From positions 1 through 64,000 of IMG/VR virus record IMGVR_UViG_3300032304_003098: 64,000 bases of DNA; one strand, 5' to 3'. Position numbers and translations under genes: made by a program. Positions within the stretch are counted from its first letter, which is position 1, and every line of letters begins with the position of its first letter. The notes below the pieces were generated by a model. It was not told where the DNA came from and did no database searches. It worked only from the letters and a program-made list of their open reading frames with translations. Origin of the DNA: a virus. Positions 42,248 to 51,127 of this stretch are shown here, one piece after another.

Positions 42248-43018
42248 TTGGGATTTCCTGTTTTTAATTTTAATGAATTTCTAGGGGAGAATGATTCAAG
42301 CCATTCTCCTCTAAGTTCTGATTTGTGTCAAAAATTTTGGGATAAATATAAACATCCGACAGGAATGACTAAATGGGATCTAGATCCCATCGTTAGAAAA
42401 AAATTAATTAAGATTTCGGAGTCTTTTATTGGTGATCTTGAAGAATCCATCGAAGACCGTTGTACAATTTCGGATATTCGTTTGGTTGGTCCAATGTGTG
42501 GACCACATTACAGCGAGGATTCTCCGTTGGAGGTTGAGATTGTTTTCGATTTAGATCCACAAAAAGAAAAAAAGGCTTTAGTAGCAGAAAAAATTAATCG
42601 CCAAGCTTTTTTGTGGCAATCTAAACCAGAAGTTACTCTGCGGGGCCATGAGGTCGAGCTGGAAGTTATAGGCGTTGGGGAATCTAGGGTCAAGTCTGGG
42701 ATTTATTCTTTGAAACAAAACAAATGGATAAAGACACCCAATCTGGAAGAAAAGGAAAATTTTGGGGTAGATGAAAAAAAAGCTATGAGTGTTTGTTATC
42801 TCCTCGAAAAATTGGAAAGAATCCAAAGTTCAGAGTTTGCAGATACCAAGGTCCAAAAGCAGATCATTAAAAAAATCCAATCTAATCTTGGTAAATTAAG
42901 AAAAAAAGCTTACACTTCAAAAACTAAATCACTGGCGGAGCAATCTGCCTACCGTAAGCTCCTCGAAGGAGGATACATAAAAAGACTGGTTAAAATACTA
43001 GAACATAACACCAAATAA
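42248..43018 (+). CDS. nucleotidyltransferase-fold protein, degenerate active site
   Basis: 256 aa with TTG start; the nearby ATG at 42237 is out of frame and soon stops. ISDIRLVGPMCGPHYSEDSP, then LEVEIVFDLD, TLRGHEVELEV and KSGIYSLKQNKW follow the pattern of a phage minimal-nucleotidyltransferase family. There the consensus is G-S ... Y-S-D-x-D and H-x-V-E-L. Here the G-S is G-P and the first D-x-D is L-E-V-E, so activity is doubtful. The N-terminus (FNFNEFLGEN) resembles the capsid-targeting-like peptides. Confidence 0.55.
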   Translation: MGFPVFNFNEFLGENDSSHSPLSSDLCQKFWDKYKHPTGMTKWDLDPIVRKKLIKISESFIGDLEESIEDRCTISDIRLVGPMCGPHYSEDSPLEVEIVFDLDPQKEKKALVAEKINRQAFLWQSKPEVTLRGHEVELEVIGVGESRVKSGIYSLKQNKWIKTPNLEEKENFGVDEKKAMSVCYLLEKLERIQSSEFADTKVQKQIIKKIQSNLGKLRKKAYTSKTKSLAEQSAYRKLLEGGYIKRLVKILEHNTK

Positions 43019-43027
43019 TTAAACCTT

Positions 43028-45676
43028 ATGATTTTACTGTTCAAAAAAAATTCCGCATTCACTGCTAGTAAAGACCCAGATAAATCCGGTTCCGTTTTTC
43101 CTTTAATTAATCTACCCACAAATATAGAAGGAACACCTACAGATTTAAATGATTTTCAGTGGTGGTCTTATACCGATAAATGGCAAGAATGGTTGAAAAA
43201 AAATCCCAGAAGTTGGACTGCAGAAGCAGAATCTTATTTTGAATTGGGGAAAAGCTTGCTGGAGAATATAGAGCAAGCCGATGATTTTTACCGTCAATTT
43301 TTTGAATTTGAAGTTAATTCTCTAACAAGTTCTGGTCACCTTTCCGGATTTGATGAATTTTTAAAAGTATATGAAGCCGAAGAAAAATCCGGAGATCCAG
43401 ACAAACGAGCAATCCGTTTCATGTATGCAATCGATGCTTTGGAAAAATCAGGAGAACTTAAAACCACTTTAGAACTGGATGGTTTGGAAGAAGGTAAACA
43501 ATACGCTGTTGTAATAGAACCTTTCGATGAAGCAGGAAGCACAGTTCCTGAAGGCAGACAAGCTCTCAGATTTAAGAAAATTAAAGACACTCCAAATTTA
43601 ATCGTGGCCGAAGTTGATTATTCGATTCCCTTGGAAAAGGAATTAAAGGGGGATGCACAATCTTACCTTTCGTCAGTCTCCGAATTTGTTTCACAAGCTT
43701 TCACTGCTGCTCTTGGTTTAGGGGGTATTCTAGTAGCTGCAAAAGTAGCAGGGGGAATAGCTTCAGCTTTACTTCTAAGAAAAGCAGCCAGGGGTATTTT
43801 CAAGGGAAAAAATACAATCCAAGCTGTTGCAGGTAAAGGTAAATGGGAAACTCTTAAAAGTTTTTTTAGCGGAGGACCTTCTTTGAAAGGTAAAACAGTT
43901 CAACTCCCTAATGGTGTATTTGTAAAAAATGGAATTCCTTATGTAAGACAAGCAGGTGGGGTGACCAGAAAATTGGGGGGAGCAGTTGGAAATGCCGCTA
44001 TAAAAAGAGCTAAACAAAAATTATCGGGCAAAGTTGCAGCCAAAGGAGCTACTAAAGCAGGAGGAAAATTTTTAGGCAAAACAGTTGCTTCAATAGGTTC
44101 TAAAATAGCTCTTGCTTTAGGTGTTGTACAAGCCGGTCAACAAATCTACAACTGGTTTTCAAAAAATCAAGCCCCAAGATATGGTGAGGTAGATGATTTT
44201 GCCTCGAAAACGTTTGAACCCGGTAAAATCCAAACCGGAAAACCAATCACCATTTGTTGGACCAATGATGCCGGGGGAGGCTGGGCTAGTTACGTTTTTG
44301 CTACTGATACTAGAACCACCATGGATTTAATGAAAGTAGCTCAAATCGATGGGCTCTCTTATTTCTTGCTAATTGACGTCCATTCTAAGGAATTAAAAAA
44401 ATTGGTTACTGGAAATGAACTTGTTCTTTTAGTTTTTAATGCCAATGACAAGTTTGGACATGGATTGGTAGATAATGATGATCTAGAATTCGAGACAATT
44501 GCATTACAATCTATGGAAGAACACATGGTGGCAACTTCTTTTTATGGTTACTGTGATTGGGACCAAATGGAAAAAGCTTATGCAGAAGCACCGGATGAAA
44601 TGTATTTTGTGCCAGAAGAGGCTCCAGATTCCTATGAATTTAATTTTCAAAACCAGGATGGAAATAAATTAAATGTGGCTGGAAAATTAATGGGGCAAGA
44701 AGATTTAAAAAACGCAGGCGTAGATAAAATATTAGTTTCGTTAGCAGGAGAAAACCAACAAGAGGTTAAAGAAAATTTCGCTTACCCGCAAAAACAAATT
44801 TTAAACGAAAATTTGAAATTAGTTTCTTTTTCAGATTTTAAAATGATTTCGGAAGCTGAAGAGTCAGAGGAAGATAATCCTATTTTGAATCCTTTTGGCA
44901 GAAAAAAAGAAGATGAAAATAAAAAAGACTCTAAAAAGTCAGAAGGTAAAAGTTCAGAAGAAGAAGAATGGGCTGAAGATTTCGAAAGTTCCGAAAAAGT
45001 TAAGACCAACAAAGAAAAAATAATGCGGAGAGAAGAAGATTCTCCCTATTCGAGATTTGCTACTCCCATTTATCGCATATCTACTATTCAATTTGTTGAC
45101 CCAAACATCAAACAGCAAGCACCAGAAATTGCTTATTTTGTAGTTGGAGAAGAAAGTTTTGACGCTTCTCCAGGAGATTCTATCGTGGTTGAAGTAACAA
45201 CGGATGATCCTGTTTATAATCCTCGGTATGGATTGGCTACTTATGAGGCTCCAAAAAAAGATGATTCCGAGTCGAAAAAAGAGGAAGAAGATGAAATTGC
45301 TCCTCTCACACCAGGTCCAGGAAAGGGGTCTAAGGATAAAATCAAAGCTTCCCCTGATGATGTACAAATTGTAGATAAAAAAAGGAGACTTGTTATTAAG
45401 GATGATCCAGATGGAGATGCAGGCGAGGACGTAAACGTTGCAGAAGAATTTTTAACCCCGGAACAAAGAAAAGAATTAGGCATCGAAAATTGGAAAACTG
45501 TGACTAAAGTAACCTTGGTGTACGACAGAGATAAAAAACCCGCCAAGGTAATTTTAAGAAACAAAGAAGCTGGAATTTTAGGGGATAGAATTAGAAGAAT
45601 TCGAAAAGGACAGGCTGGGTTTGAAGCGGCAGTCAAATTCGCAAAAGATATTAAAGATAGAATTTCATACAAATAA
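43028..45676 (+). CDS. 882-aa putative internal head/ejection protein
   Basis: Family not recognised. The N-terminal 215 residues are mixed helix/strand. Residues about 222-250 form a Gly/Ala-rich hydrophobic segment (LGLGGILVAAKVAGGIASALLL). Residues 255-380 are very basic (K/R/G-rich) with another hydrophobic stretch near 360. The middle contains KPITICWTNDAGGGW. At about 592-612 there is LNENLKLVSFSDFKMISEAEE, which looks like an internal copy of the capsid-targeting peptide with L-x-E/I-S-E cuts. The C-terminal third is acidic and low complexity, then a globular end. DNA-binding plus membrane-active character suits a protein packed in the head and injected. It directly precedes the protease gene. 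Confidence 0.5.
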   Translation: MILLFKKNSAFTASKDPDKSGSVFPLINLPTNIEGTPTDLNDFQWWSYTDKWQEWLKKNPRSWTAEAESYFELGKSLLENIEQADDFYRQFFEFEVNSLTSSGHLSGFDEFLKVYEAEEKSGDPDKRAIRFMYAIDALEKSGELKTTLELDGLEEGKQYAVVIEPFDEAGSTVPEGRQALRFKKIKDTPNLIVAEVDYSIPLEKELKGDAQSYLSSVSEFVSQAFTAALGLGGILVAAKVAGGIASALLLRKAARGIFKGKNTIQAVAGKGKWETLKSFFSGGPSLKGKTVQLPNGVFVKNGIPYVRQAGGVTRKLGGAVGNAAIKRAKQKLSGKVAAKGATKAGGKFLGKTVASIGSKIALALGVVQAGQQIYNWFSKNQAPRYGEVDDFASKTFEPGKIQTGKPITICWTNDAGGGWASYVFATDTRTTMDLMKVAQIDGLSYFLLIDVHSKELKKLVTGNELVLLVFNANDKFGHGLVDNDDLEFETIALQSMEEHMVATSFYGYCDWDQMEKAYAEAPDEMYFVPEEAPDSYEFNFQNQDGNKLNVAGKLMGQEDLKNAGVDKILVSLAGENQQEVKENFAYPQKQILNENLKLVSFSDFKMISEAEESEEDNPILNPFGRKKEDENKKDSKKSEGKSSEEEEWAEDFESSEKVKTNKEKIMRREEDSPYSRFATPIYRISTIQFVDPNIKQQAPEIAYFVVGEESFDASPGDSIVVEVTTDDPVYNPRYGLATYEAPKKDDSESKKEEEDEIAPLTPGPGKGSKDKIKASPDDVQIVDKKRRLVIKDDPDGDAGEDVNVAEEFLTPEQRKELGIENWKTVTKVTLVYDRDKKPAKVILRNKEAGILGDRIRRIRKGQAGFEAAVKFAKDIKDRISYK

Positions 45677-45718
45677 TTTAGAAGTTTTAAAAAGATTAAA
45701 ATTTTGTAAAGTCATTTA

Positions 45719-45726
45719 GATATATA
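45719..45726 (+). promoter_or_regulatory. late-promoter-like GATATATA box
   Basis: Ends 21 bases before the protease-scaffold ATG. Likely drives protease, capsid and then stops at the terminator at 49541. Confidence 0.6.
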
Positions 45727-45747
45727 AAAGATAAAAAAAAGATCAGT

Positions 45748-47775
45748 ATGGAAGATCTACCATTTATGAACGAGAACTGGGTGTTTATTTTGGAGAAGCA
45801 AGGTCATCACGTAGAGGCTTCTAAAACCTCAGATGGCTACACTCTACAGGGTATAGCAGCACAGTTTGGCAAAGAAAATAACAACAACAGGATCTACGAG
45901 GAAAGCGAGTATCTGCCACATCTGGATTATCTGAAAGAAAAAATCAAACAAAAAAGATTGGTTGGTGAATTAGACCATCCTGAAAAATTTGATGTTTCTC
46001 TGAAAAACATTTCTCATATTATAGAAGATTTACAGTACGACAAAAGTGCTCGGGTATTGAAGATCAAGGTCAAATTGCTTGATACTCCAGCTGGTCAAAT
46101 TGCCAAAAAATTGGTTGAAGCTGGAATTCCTCTTTCCATTTCTTCTCGTGCCGCTGGTAATGTGGGTCCTAACAAAAAAGTTCAAATTAAAAAAATCTTC
46201 ACTTATGATTTGGTAGCTGATCCTGGATTTCAGGATGCACAACTAGAAAGAGTGTACGAAAGTGCTGGTTTTTCATTCTCTGAATTTTCAGATAGACACA
46301 AAAATTCCGTTGTTAACGATTTAAAATGTTTGAATGAGTCCTTAGGAATCAAAAATGATTCGGGAGTGATGATATATAAGGTTGATGATAACGAAGAATT
46401 CAAAAAAATATTCAAAACAGAAAAAAATAAAATTGACATCATGGAGTCCAGAAAAGAATATGTAACGAGTGAAGAACTCAACAATTATTCCATTTTCTTA
46501 AAGAAAAAAATGGATGAGCTCGAGTCTCAAATTAAAGAAGCTAAGTCTACCCAGAATTTGGTAGAAAGCTCGGATTCATACACACAAAAACTTGAAGAAA
46601 GAGTAGACCGTCTTGAAAAGTACTGTGAGTACTTGGCCGAGAATTTGGAAAATTCCATTAAGTATGGTGAATATGTAGCCGAGAATTTGGACAATTCCAT
46701 CACTTACAGTAAATATCTAGCCGAGAATTTGGACAAGAACATTTCTTACTCTAAGTATCTGGCTGAAAACGTAGATAAGTCAATTCTCTATTCAGAGTAC
46801 GTGGCAGAAAATGTCGACAAAGGAATTAACTACTCTAAATATCTTGCCGAGAAATTAGATGACAGCATTCAATATGCAGAATACCTGGCTGAAAATGTGG
46901 ATCATACAATTTCCTATTCCGAATACCTGGCCGAAAATGTGGACAGAAATATTTCTTATTCTGAGTATTTGGCAGAGAAGTTGGACAGAAACATTTCTTA
47001 TGCCGAATACCTGGCCGAGAATTTGGACAAAGGCATAGCCTACTCAGAGTATCTAGGCGAAAATCTCGATAAAGGGATTGCTTACTCTGAATATCTGGGT
47101 GAAAAACTAGAACAAGGAATTTCTTATTCGGAATATCTAGCGGAAAATGTGAATAGAACCATCTCCTATTCCGAGTACATCGCAGAAAAATTAAATGGCA
47201 CGATTTCGTTCACCGAGTCTGTATCCGAAAGCGTTGGTTATCAACCCCTAGTTGAAAAAGACGCACGGAGACAGGCAGAAGTCGCCTCAAGAACTGAATT
47301 AGCGGAGTCTGGCTTTGCCGGAGATTATACCAATCTCGGCAAACAAATTGATTTTCTAATTGAGTCGGTCCAAACCCAAAAGACCGAAACAAACCAAAAA
47401 CAGGCTGCAAGCAAATGGCAGCCGACTGCTGACACACAAAAAGCAGATCAAGTTCTCAATGAGAACGATGAAGCCAAATTTAAAACTGGCCACAAGTTCA
47501 TTGATGAGATGCCAACGGATTACGTTCCGATTTGGGAGTCGTTAAGTGAAGGACACCAGCAATCTATTATTGCCCAGGCTGCTCTTCGTAATCTTAACAC
47601 CCCTTATCAGATTAGAAATTTCTGGTCAACTCGTCAGTTTGGACCTAAGCCTTTGGCTTTGCAAAAATTGCAAGAGAATGAAAATTTCTCAGAGGCCTCT
47701 AACCCTCGGACCCCAACTCCTTACAACAACGATTACCTAAGTTGGGTGGCTAAGTCGCTAGAAGGCAAATTCTAA
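45748..47775 (+). CDS. 21: prohead protease (gp21) fused to repeat-containing scaffold
   Basis: 675 aa. Residues 1-190 are a T4 gp21-type serine protease: GKENNNNRIY, GELDHPE (His77) and SISSRAAG (Ser about 132). Residues 190-290 are a charged linker. Residues 292-487 are 14 tandem 14-residue repeats (Y-S-E-Y-L-A-E-N-L-D-K-x-I-S). The C-terminal 170 residues (WESLSEGHQQSIIAQAALRN, then TPYQIRNFWSTRQFGP) look like a T4 gp22-type scaffold end. T4 makes protease and scaffold from separate genes. gp21 cuts after (L/I)-x-E, and nearly every repeat contains L-A-E, so the scaffold appears built for digestion. An in-frame ATG at 46441 could give a scaffold-only product. Confidence 0.85.
   Translation: MEDLPFMNENWVFILEKQGHHVEASKTSDGYTLQGIAAQFGKENNNNRIYEESEYLPHLDYLKEKIKQKRLVGELDHPEKFDVSLKNISHIIEDLQYDKSARVLKIKVKLLDTPAGQIAKKLVEAGIPLSISSRAAGNVGPNKKVQIKKIFTYDLVADPGFQDAQLERVYESAGFSFSEFSDRHKNSVVNDLKCLNESLGIKNDSGVMIYKVDDNEEFKKIFKTEKNKIDIMESRKEYVTSEELNNYSIFLKKKMDELESQIKEAKSTQNLVESSDSYTQKLEERVDRLEKYCEYLAENLENSIKYGEYVAENLDNSITYSKYLAENLDKNISYSKYLAENVDKSILYSEYVAENVDKGINYSKYLAEKLDDSIQYAEYLAENVDHTISYSEYLAENVDRNISYSEYLAEKLDRNISYAEYLAENLDKGIAYSEYLGENLDKGIAYSEYLGEKLEQGISYSEYLAENVNRTISYSEYIAEKLNGTISFTESVSESVGYQPLVEKDARRQAEVASRTELAESGFAGDYTNLGKQIDFLIESVQTQKTETNQKQAASKWQPTADTQKADQVLNENDEAKFKTGHKFIDEMPTDYVPIWESLSEGHQQSIIAQAALRNLNTPYQIRNFWSTRQFGPKPLALQKLQENENFSEASNPRTPTPYNNDYLSWVAKSLEGKF
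46371..46378 (+). promoter_or_regulatory. possible internal GATATATA promoter inside protease gene
   Basis: A perfect box within coding sequence, 62 bases before the in-frame ATG at 46441 (Met232). It could start a transcript for a separate scaffold protein. It may also be chance in AT-rich DNA. Confidence 0.3.
46621..47208 (+). repeat. 14 x 42-nt coding repeats with L-x-E protease sites
   Basis: Fourteen exact-length units of 42 bases, each encoding Y-(S/A/G/C)-(E/K)-Y-(L/V/I)-(A/G)-E-(N/K)-(L/V)-(D/E/N)-x-x-I-x. No unit has an indel. Twelve units have L or I at the P3 position of L-x-E; two have V. Codons vary between units, so the peptide is selected rather than recently amplified DNA. 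Confidence 0.9.
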
Positions 47776-47800
47776 AAAAACCAAAAAAAATACTAAAAAA

Positions 47801-49519
47801 ATGAAACTAATTAATGAAGCTGAGATCTTCGATACCTGGTCGCCTATCATCGAGCAGAAAGCCGGTATCACTGATCCATCCAAAAAAGCGTGGTTGTCTA
47901 TATACTGCCACTATCACTCCCTCAACGAGTCTGCTGGTGCATACCAGTCTTTGAACGTCGTCAACGGTATGGGAGCCGTTGCACCTCCTGTTTTCCCAGC
48001 CTCAACTCAAGCTGGCTCTGTTGGTGGTTACGGGCCAAACCAAGGATTCTACAGCCAATCTTGGCAAGGATCTGGCGATAAGTTTCCTTCGCTTTTGCCT
48101 TTGGCTATTCAGGTAGCTGCAAAAACCGTAGGTTTCGATATTGTTCCAGTTATTCCAATGTCTGGTCCTTCCGGTGTTCTATCCTATCTGGACTATGTGT
48201 ATGCTGGCGGTAAGCTCAGCCCACAATCTACAGGTACCACTGCAGCCGATGCCTTGGCCGCAGCTCCTGCTATGATTAAGCTGCAAATTACTTCCTATGC
48301 TGGAGGATATCCTGGTAGTTTCGTAGTAGGTACAACTTATTTCATCACCAATGCTTCTTCAGCAGCTGAATATATCACCACTAAGTTTGTTGGTCTTTCA
48401 AGAATCGATGGTTTCCCAATCTTCGAAATTACTGCAATCACTGCAGGGGAATCTGTTGCATCTGTTATCAATGGAGGTGCTACCAAAGTCGGTACTGGAG
48501 TAGATGGAAGCCAAGCAGGAACCACTACTGCTTCGGCTTCTTTGGTTAAGGCACTTGAAGATCACATCCAAGGTTTCTCTGGAGCTGGTTTCTACGACAA
48601 CCAAGACTGGCAGGGTCCTTACGTTGATGGTACCAAGACGTACAACCCAATGCTTAGAAGCGTAGGTGAAGAAAACTACTACAACTTGATGGGTCTTTCG
48701 ACTTTCACAAAGTTTGTAGAAGCCGACACTTTCCAAGTAGCTGCTTCCGTCACCACGGAGCAAATCCAAGACCTTAATAAGCAGTTCGGTATCGATGTCA
48801 TTTCGATGATTGAGAACGCACTGGTCAATGAGGTTTCTCAGGCTATTAACAAGCACATTCTTGCCAGAGCTTTTGCTTTAGGCTGGTCTAACTGTGATAA
48901 CTTCAACACAGTAGAAGGTCAAAATTTGAACTTGAATCTGGTCATCGGTGGAACCGCTGGTTCTTACACCATTCCTTCTTATGTTGGAAAAACAGACCAG
49001 GCTTTGACCATGACTGGTACTGCAGGTCCTGCTTCTGGAACTTATGAGAACTTGTCAACTCTACAAAGAAGACTTTTCTCTCGTATCCTGGCAGCCGCTA
49101 ACGTAGTAGCTAACAGAGGTAGAAGAGGTCCTGCTAACTTCATTGTCACCAACGCAAACTTGGCTTCGGCAATGCAGGATATCAGCCAATTCACCTTTGC
49201 TCCTTTCACTAATACCTTGACTCAGAACAACGGTACTTTGTACCCAGTTGGTTCTTTGGCCGGTATGACAGTGTATGTGGACCAAAACATGAGGTACAAC
49301 GATACCAGAATCCTCGTTGGAAGAAAAGGTGGTGATGATGAGCCAGGTCTCAAATTCATGCCTTACATGATGGCAGAATCAATTCAGACAATCTCTGAAG
49401 GTACAATGTCTCCTAAAATCGCAGTTAAGTCTCGTTACGCTCTTGTAGAGGCTGGTTTCCACCCCGAAACCATGTATCTTTGCTTTAATGTTAACTTGCC
49501 TGCTGGCGGTCTGGTTTAA
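47801..49519 (+). CDS. 23: major capsid protein (gp23-like)
   Basis: 572 aa, HK97 fold expected. The N-terminus KLINEAEIFDTWSPIIEQ matches gp23-type pro-regions. SLNE at 40-43 is the likely cleavage site, equivalent to the F-L-T-E cut in T4 gp23, and the next part (GMGAVAPPVFPAST) is the mature start region. The C-terminal half has RVITSANVVANRGRRGPANFIV-like text (AAANVVANRGRRGPANFIV), TLYPVGSLAGMTVYVDQN and FMPYMMAESIQTISEG, typical of gp23. Residues about 150-255 form an insertion of Ala/Gly-rich beta segments. Base composition is visibly richer in G+C than its neighbours, fitting a very highly expressed gene. A terminator follows. Confidence 0.95.
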   Translation: MKLINEAEIFDTWSPIIEQKAGITDPSKKAWLSIYCHYHSLNESAGAYQSLNVVNGMGAVAPPVFPASTQAGSVGGYGPNQGFYSQSWQGSGDKFPSLLPLAIQVAAKTVGFDIVPVIPMSGPSGVLSYLDYVYAGGKLSPQSTGTTAADALAAAPAMIKLQITSYAGGYPGSFVVGTTYFITNASSAAEYITTKFVGLSRIDGFPIFEITAITAGESVASVINGGATKVGTGVDGSQAGTTTASASLVKALEDHIQGFSGAGFYDNQDWQGPYVDGTKTYNPMLRSVGEENYYNLMGLSTFTKFVEADTFQVAASVTTEQIQDLNKQFGIDVISMIENALVNEVSQAINKHILARAFALGWSNCDNFNTVEGQNLNLNLVIGGTAGSYTIPSYVGKTDQALTMTGTAGPASGTYENLSTLQRRLFSRILAAANVVANRGRRGPANFIVTNANLASAMQDISQFTFAPFTNTLTQNNGTLYPVGSLAGMTVYVDQNMRYNDTRILVGRKGGDDEPGLKFMPYMMAESIQTISEGTMSPKIAVKSRYALVEAGFHPETMYLCFNVNLPAGGLV

Positions 49520-49540
49520 TTTTAACCAGCTAACACCAAA

Positions 49541-49567
49541 AACCCCGGGTTTCGACCTGGGGTTTTT
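49541..49567 (+). terminator. Rho-independent terminator with TTCG loop
   Basis: AACCCCGGGT / ACCTGGGGTT 10-bp stem (one G-T pair) capped by TTCG, then six T. It lies 22 bases after the capsid gene stop. Confidence 0.9.
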
Positions 49568-49582
49568 TGTTGTAATAGAAAA

Positions 49583-49590
49583 GATATATA
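49583..49590 (+). promoter_or_regulatory. late-promoter-like GATATATA box
   Basis: Just after the terminator and 21 bases before ATG 49612. Starts the internal-protein unit. Confidence 0.6.
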
Positions 49591-49611
49591 GATAAAAATA
49601 CACCCCAGATC

Positions 49612-50202
49612 ATGTCGAAAGTACAGGATTTCAATCATTTCGTCGATTCGCATTTCAAATCAAAATCGGGCAATTCACATCTTCAAGAAGGATTTATGGA
49701 TTCTTTGGCAAATGCAATCGATAGCCTTATGCCATTTTCAAAAACAAAAACAATCAATTCAGTCATTGATAATATGTTAGAGTATGAAAAGGACTTATTG
49801 AAGGCAAAATATGAACTTAAAAAAACTTTGAAATCCATGGAGTTAAAACTTCGAGAAATCAGAGGTAGAACCCCGGTTAATACAGAAGCAGTTGAATCTA
49901 TTAAAGAAGAAATTGAAGCCAAGACGAATGAATATAGAGCTATGGTTAAATCCAAAACCGTAGCTTTAGAAAAAGCCAAAGATTTGCTAAGAAGGGAAGG
50001 AGCTAAATCCCCTCGCTTAAAGGAAGTCATGAAAGCAAAAATGGCTGAATTGGAGATTGAATTAGCGGAATTTGAATATGAACAAGCTAAAAAGATTTCA
50101 GCAGAAGCTGGAGAAATACAAAATTTGAAAGATGCTCTAGAACAAGCTAAAAAAGAAGCTCAAGAAATGCTGAATAAGCTGAGCAATGCTCCAACCCCTT
50201 AA
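49612..50202 (+). CDS. putative internal head protein with capsid-targeting peptide
   Basis: 196 aa. N-terminus SKVQDFNHFVDSHF ending in HLQE (residues 23-26) then GFMDSL looks like a T4-type capsid-targeting sequence with an L-x-E cut. The remaining 165 residues are a long Lys/Glu-rich coiled coil. Likely packed in the prohead core and processed by the protease at 45748. Function after injection unknown. Confidence 0.6.
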   Translation: MSKVQDFNHFVDSHFKSKSGNSHLQEGFMDSLANAIDSLMPFSKTKTINSVIDNMLEYEKDLLKAKYELKKTLKSMELKLREIRGRTPVNTEAVESIKEEIEAKTNEYRAMVKSKTVALEKAKDLLRREGAKSPRLKEVMKAKMAELEIELAEFEYEQAKKISAEAGEIQNLKDALEQAKKEAQEMLNKLSNAPTP

Positions 50203-50215
50203 AATAATCCAAGCG

Positions 50216-51127
50216 ATGCTTTATAATTTTAAACAGTGGGACCATTACAATTCTCTGAATGAGGGTAAATCAATGAAAGATATTTTGAATTGGTTTGGTT
50301 CTTTTTTCGGAGGATCCCTGTCCAAGATAGATTCTTATTTGGAAGATATAGTTCAGATTGAAGAAGATTACATCAAAGAATGGGATAAAGTTGTCACAGA
50401 AATTGATTCTTTACAGGTTCAAAAAGCCCAGATATCTAACGACCCAGCCGAATCTAGAAAATTGGACAGAATGATTGAAAGGAATGAAAGACTTCTCAAT
50501 TCCATGCTCAGTAAAAAGAACTCTTCCGTGATGGAGCTAGAAGAAAAGGTGAAAAAAATTGTGGACAAAGATTCCAAATTGGTGTCCTATTGGAATTTGA
50601 AAAAAACTGAGGCGGAAAAAGAAATTGCTGAGAGATTATATGATGTTGCTAAGAAACTCACAGATCCTGATTTGGGTGAAGAATTGTATGATAAATATAA
50701 ACAGGCAGCTTTAATAGCAAAACAAAAAGATGAAGATTTCAGAAAGAAATATGGCGACATGAAATTGCCTTCTTCGTCTCTTGTTTCATCCTCTACTACC
50801 AAAAAATCTCCGAAATACTATGGACAGTCAAAATTATCTAAGGATTCTCTAAATAAAATCATGTCCTATTCTGGCTCTGAATTTGAAAAATATGCAGAGA
50901 AATTGAGTAAAGAAGATGCAAAGGATTTGATTCGGGAATTAACTAGGGTTAAAAATGAGATGTGTGCACTCAGAGATTTAGATTTGGAAAAATTCGAGGA
51001 TGAAGCTAAAAGAAAAGGCATGAGTGAAGTCCAAATGAAAAAAGAAATCAGGGACCTTAGAAATTACCACACCAACAAAATAGGAGATCTTAGAACGAAA
51101 ATAACGTTAGCAAGAAGATATGACTAA
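50216..51127 (+). CDS. putative internal head protein, coiled coil, 303 aa
   Basis: ATG at 50216 is preferred to the one at 50186, which overlaps the previous gene. The N-terminus LYNFKQWDHYNSLNE followed by GKSM carries an L-N-E cut site at 13-15. FGSFFGGSL follows. The rest is highly charged helical coiled coil. It shares its design (targeting peptide plus short hydrophobic patch plus coiled coil) with the preceding protein, possibly by duplication. Confidence 0.6.
   Translation: MLYNFKQWDHYNSLNEGKSMKDILNWFGSFFGGSLSKIDSYLEDIVQIEEDYIKEWDKVVTEIDSLQVQKAQISNDPAESRKLDRMIERNERLLNSMLSKKNSSVMELEEKVKKIVDKDSKLVSYWNLKKTEAEKEIAERLYDVAKKLTDPDLGEELYDKYKQAALIAKQKDEDFRKKYGDMKLPSSSLVSSSTTKKSPKYYGQSKLSKDSLNKIMSYSGSEFEKYAEKLSKEDAKDLIRELTRVKNEMCALRDLDLEKFEDEAKRKGMSEVQMKKEIRDLRNYHTNKIGDLRTKITLARRYD

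Noticed and set aside
46621-47208. CRISPR-like or minisatellite array of 42-base repeats
   Set aside because: Units are contiguous with no spacers, stay in frame within the protease gene, and vary at synonymous positions. It is a protein repeat.
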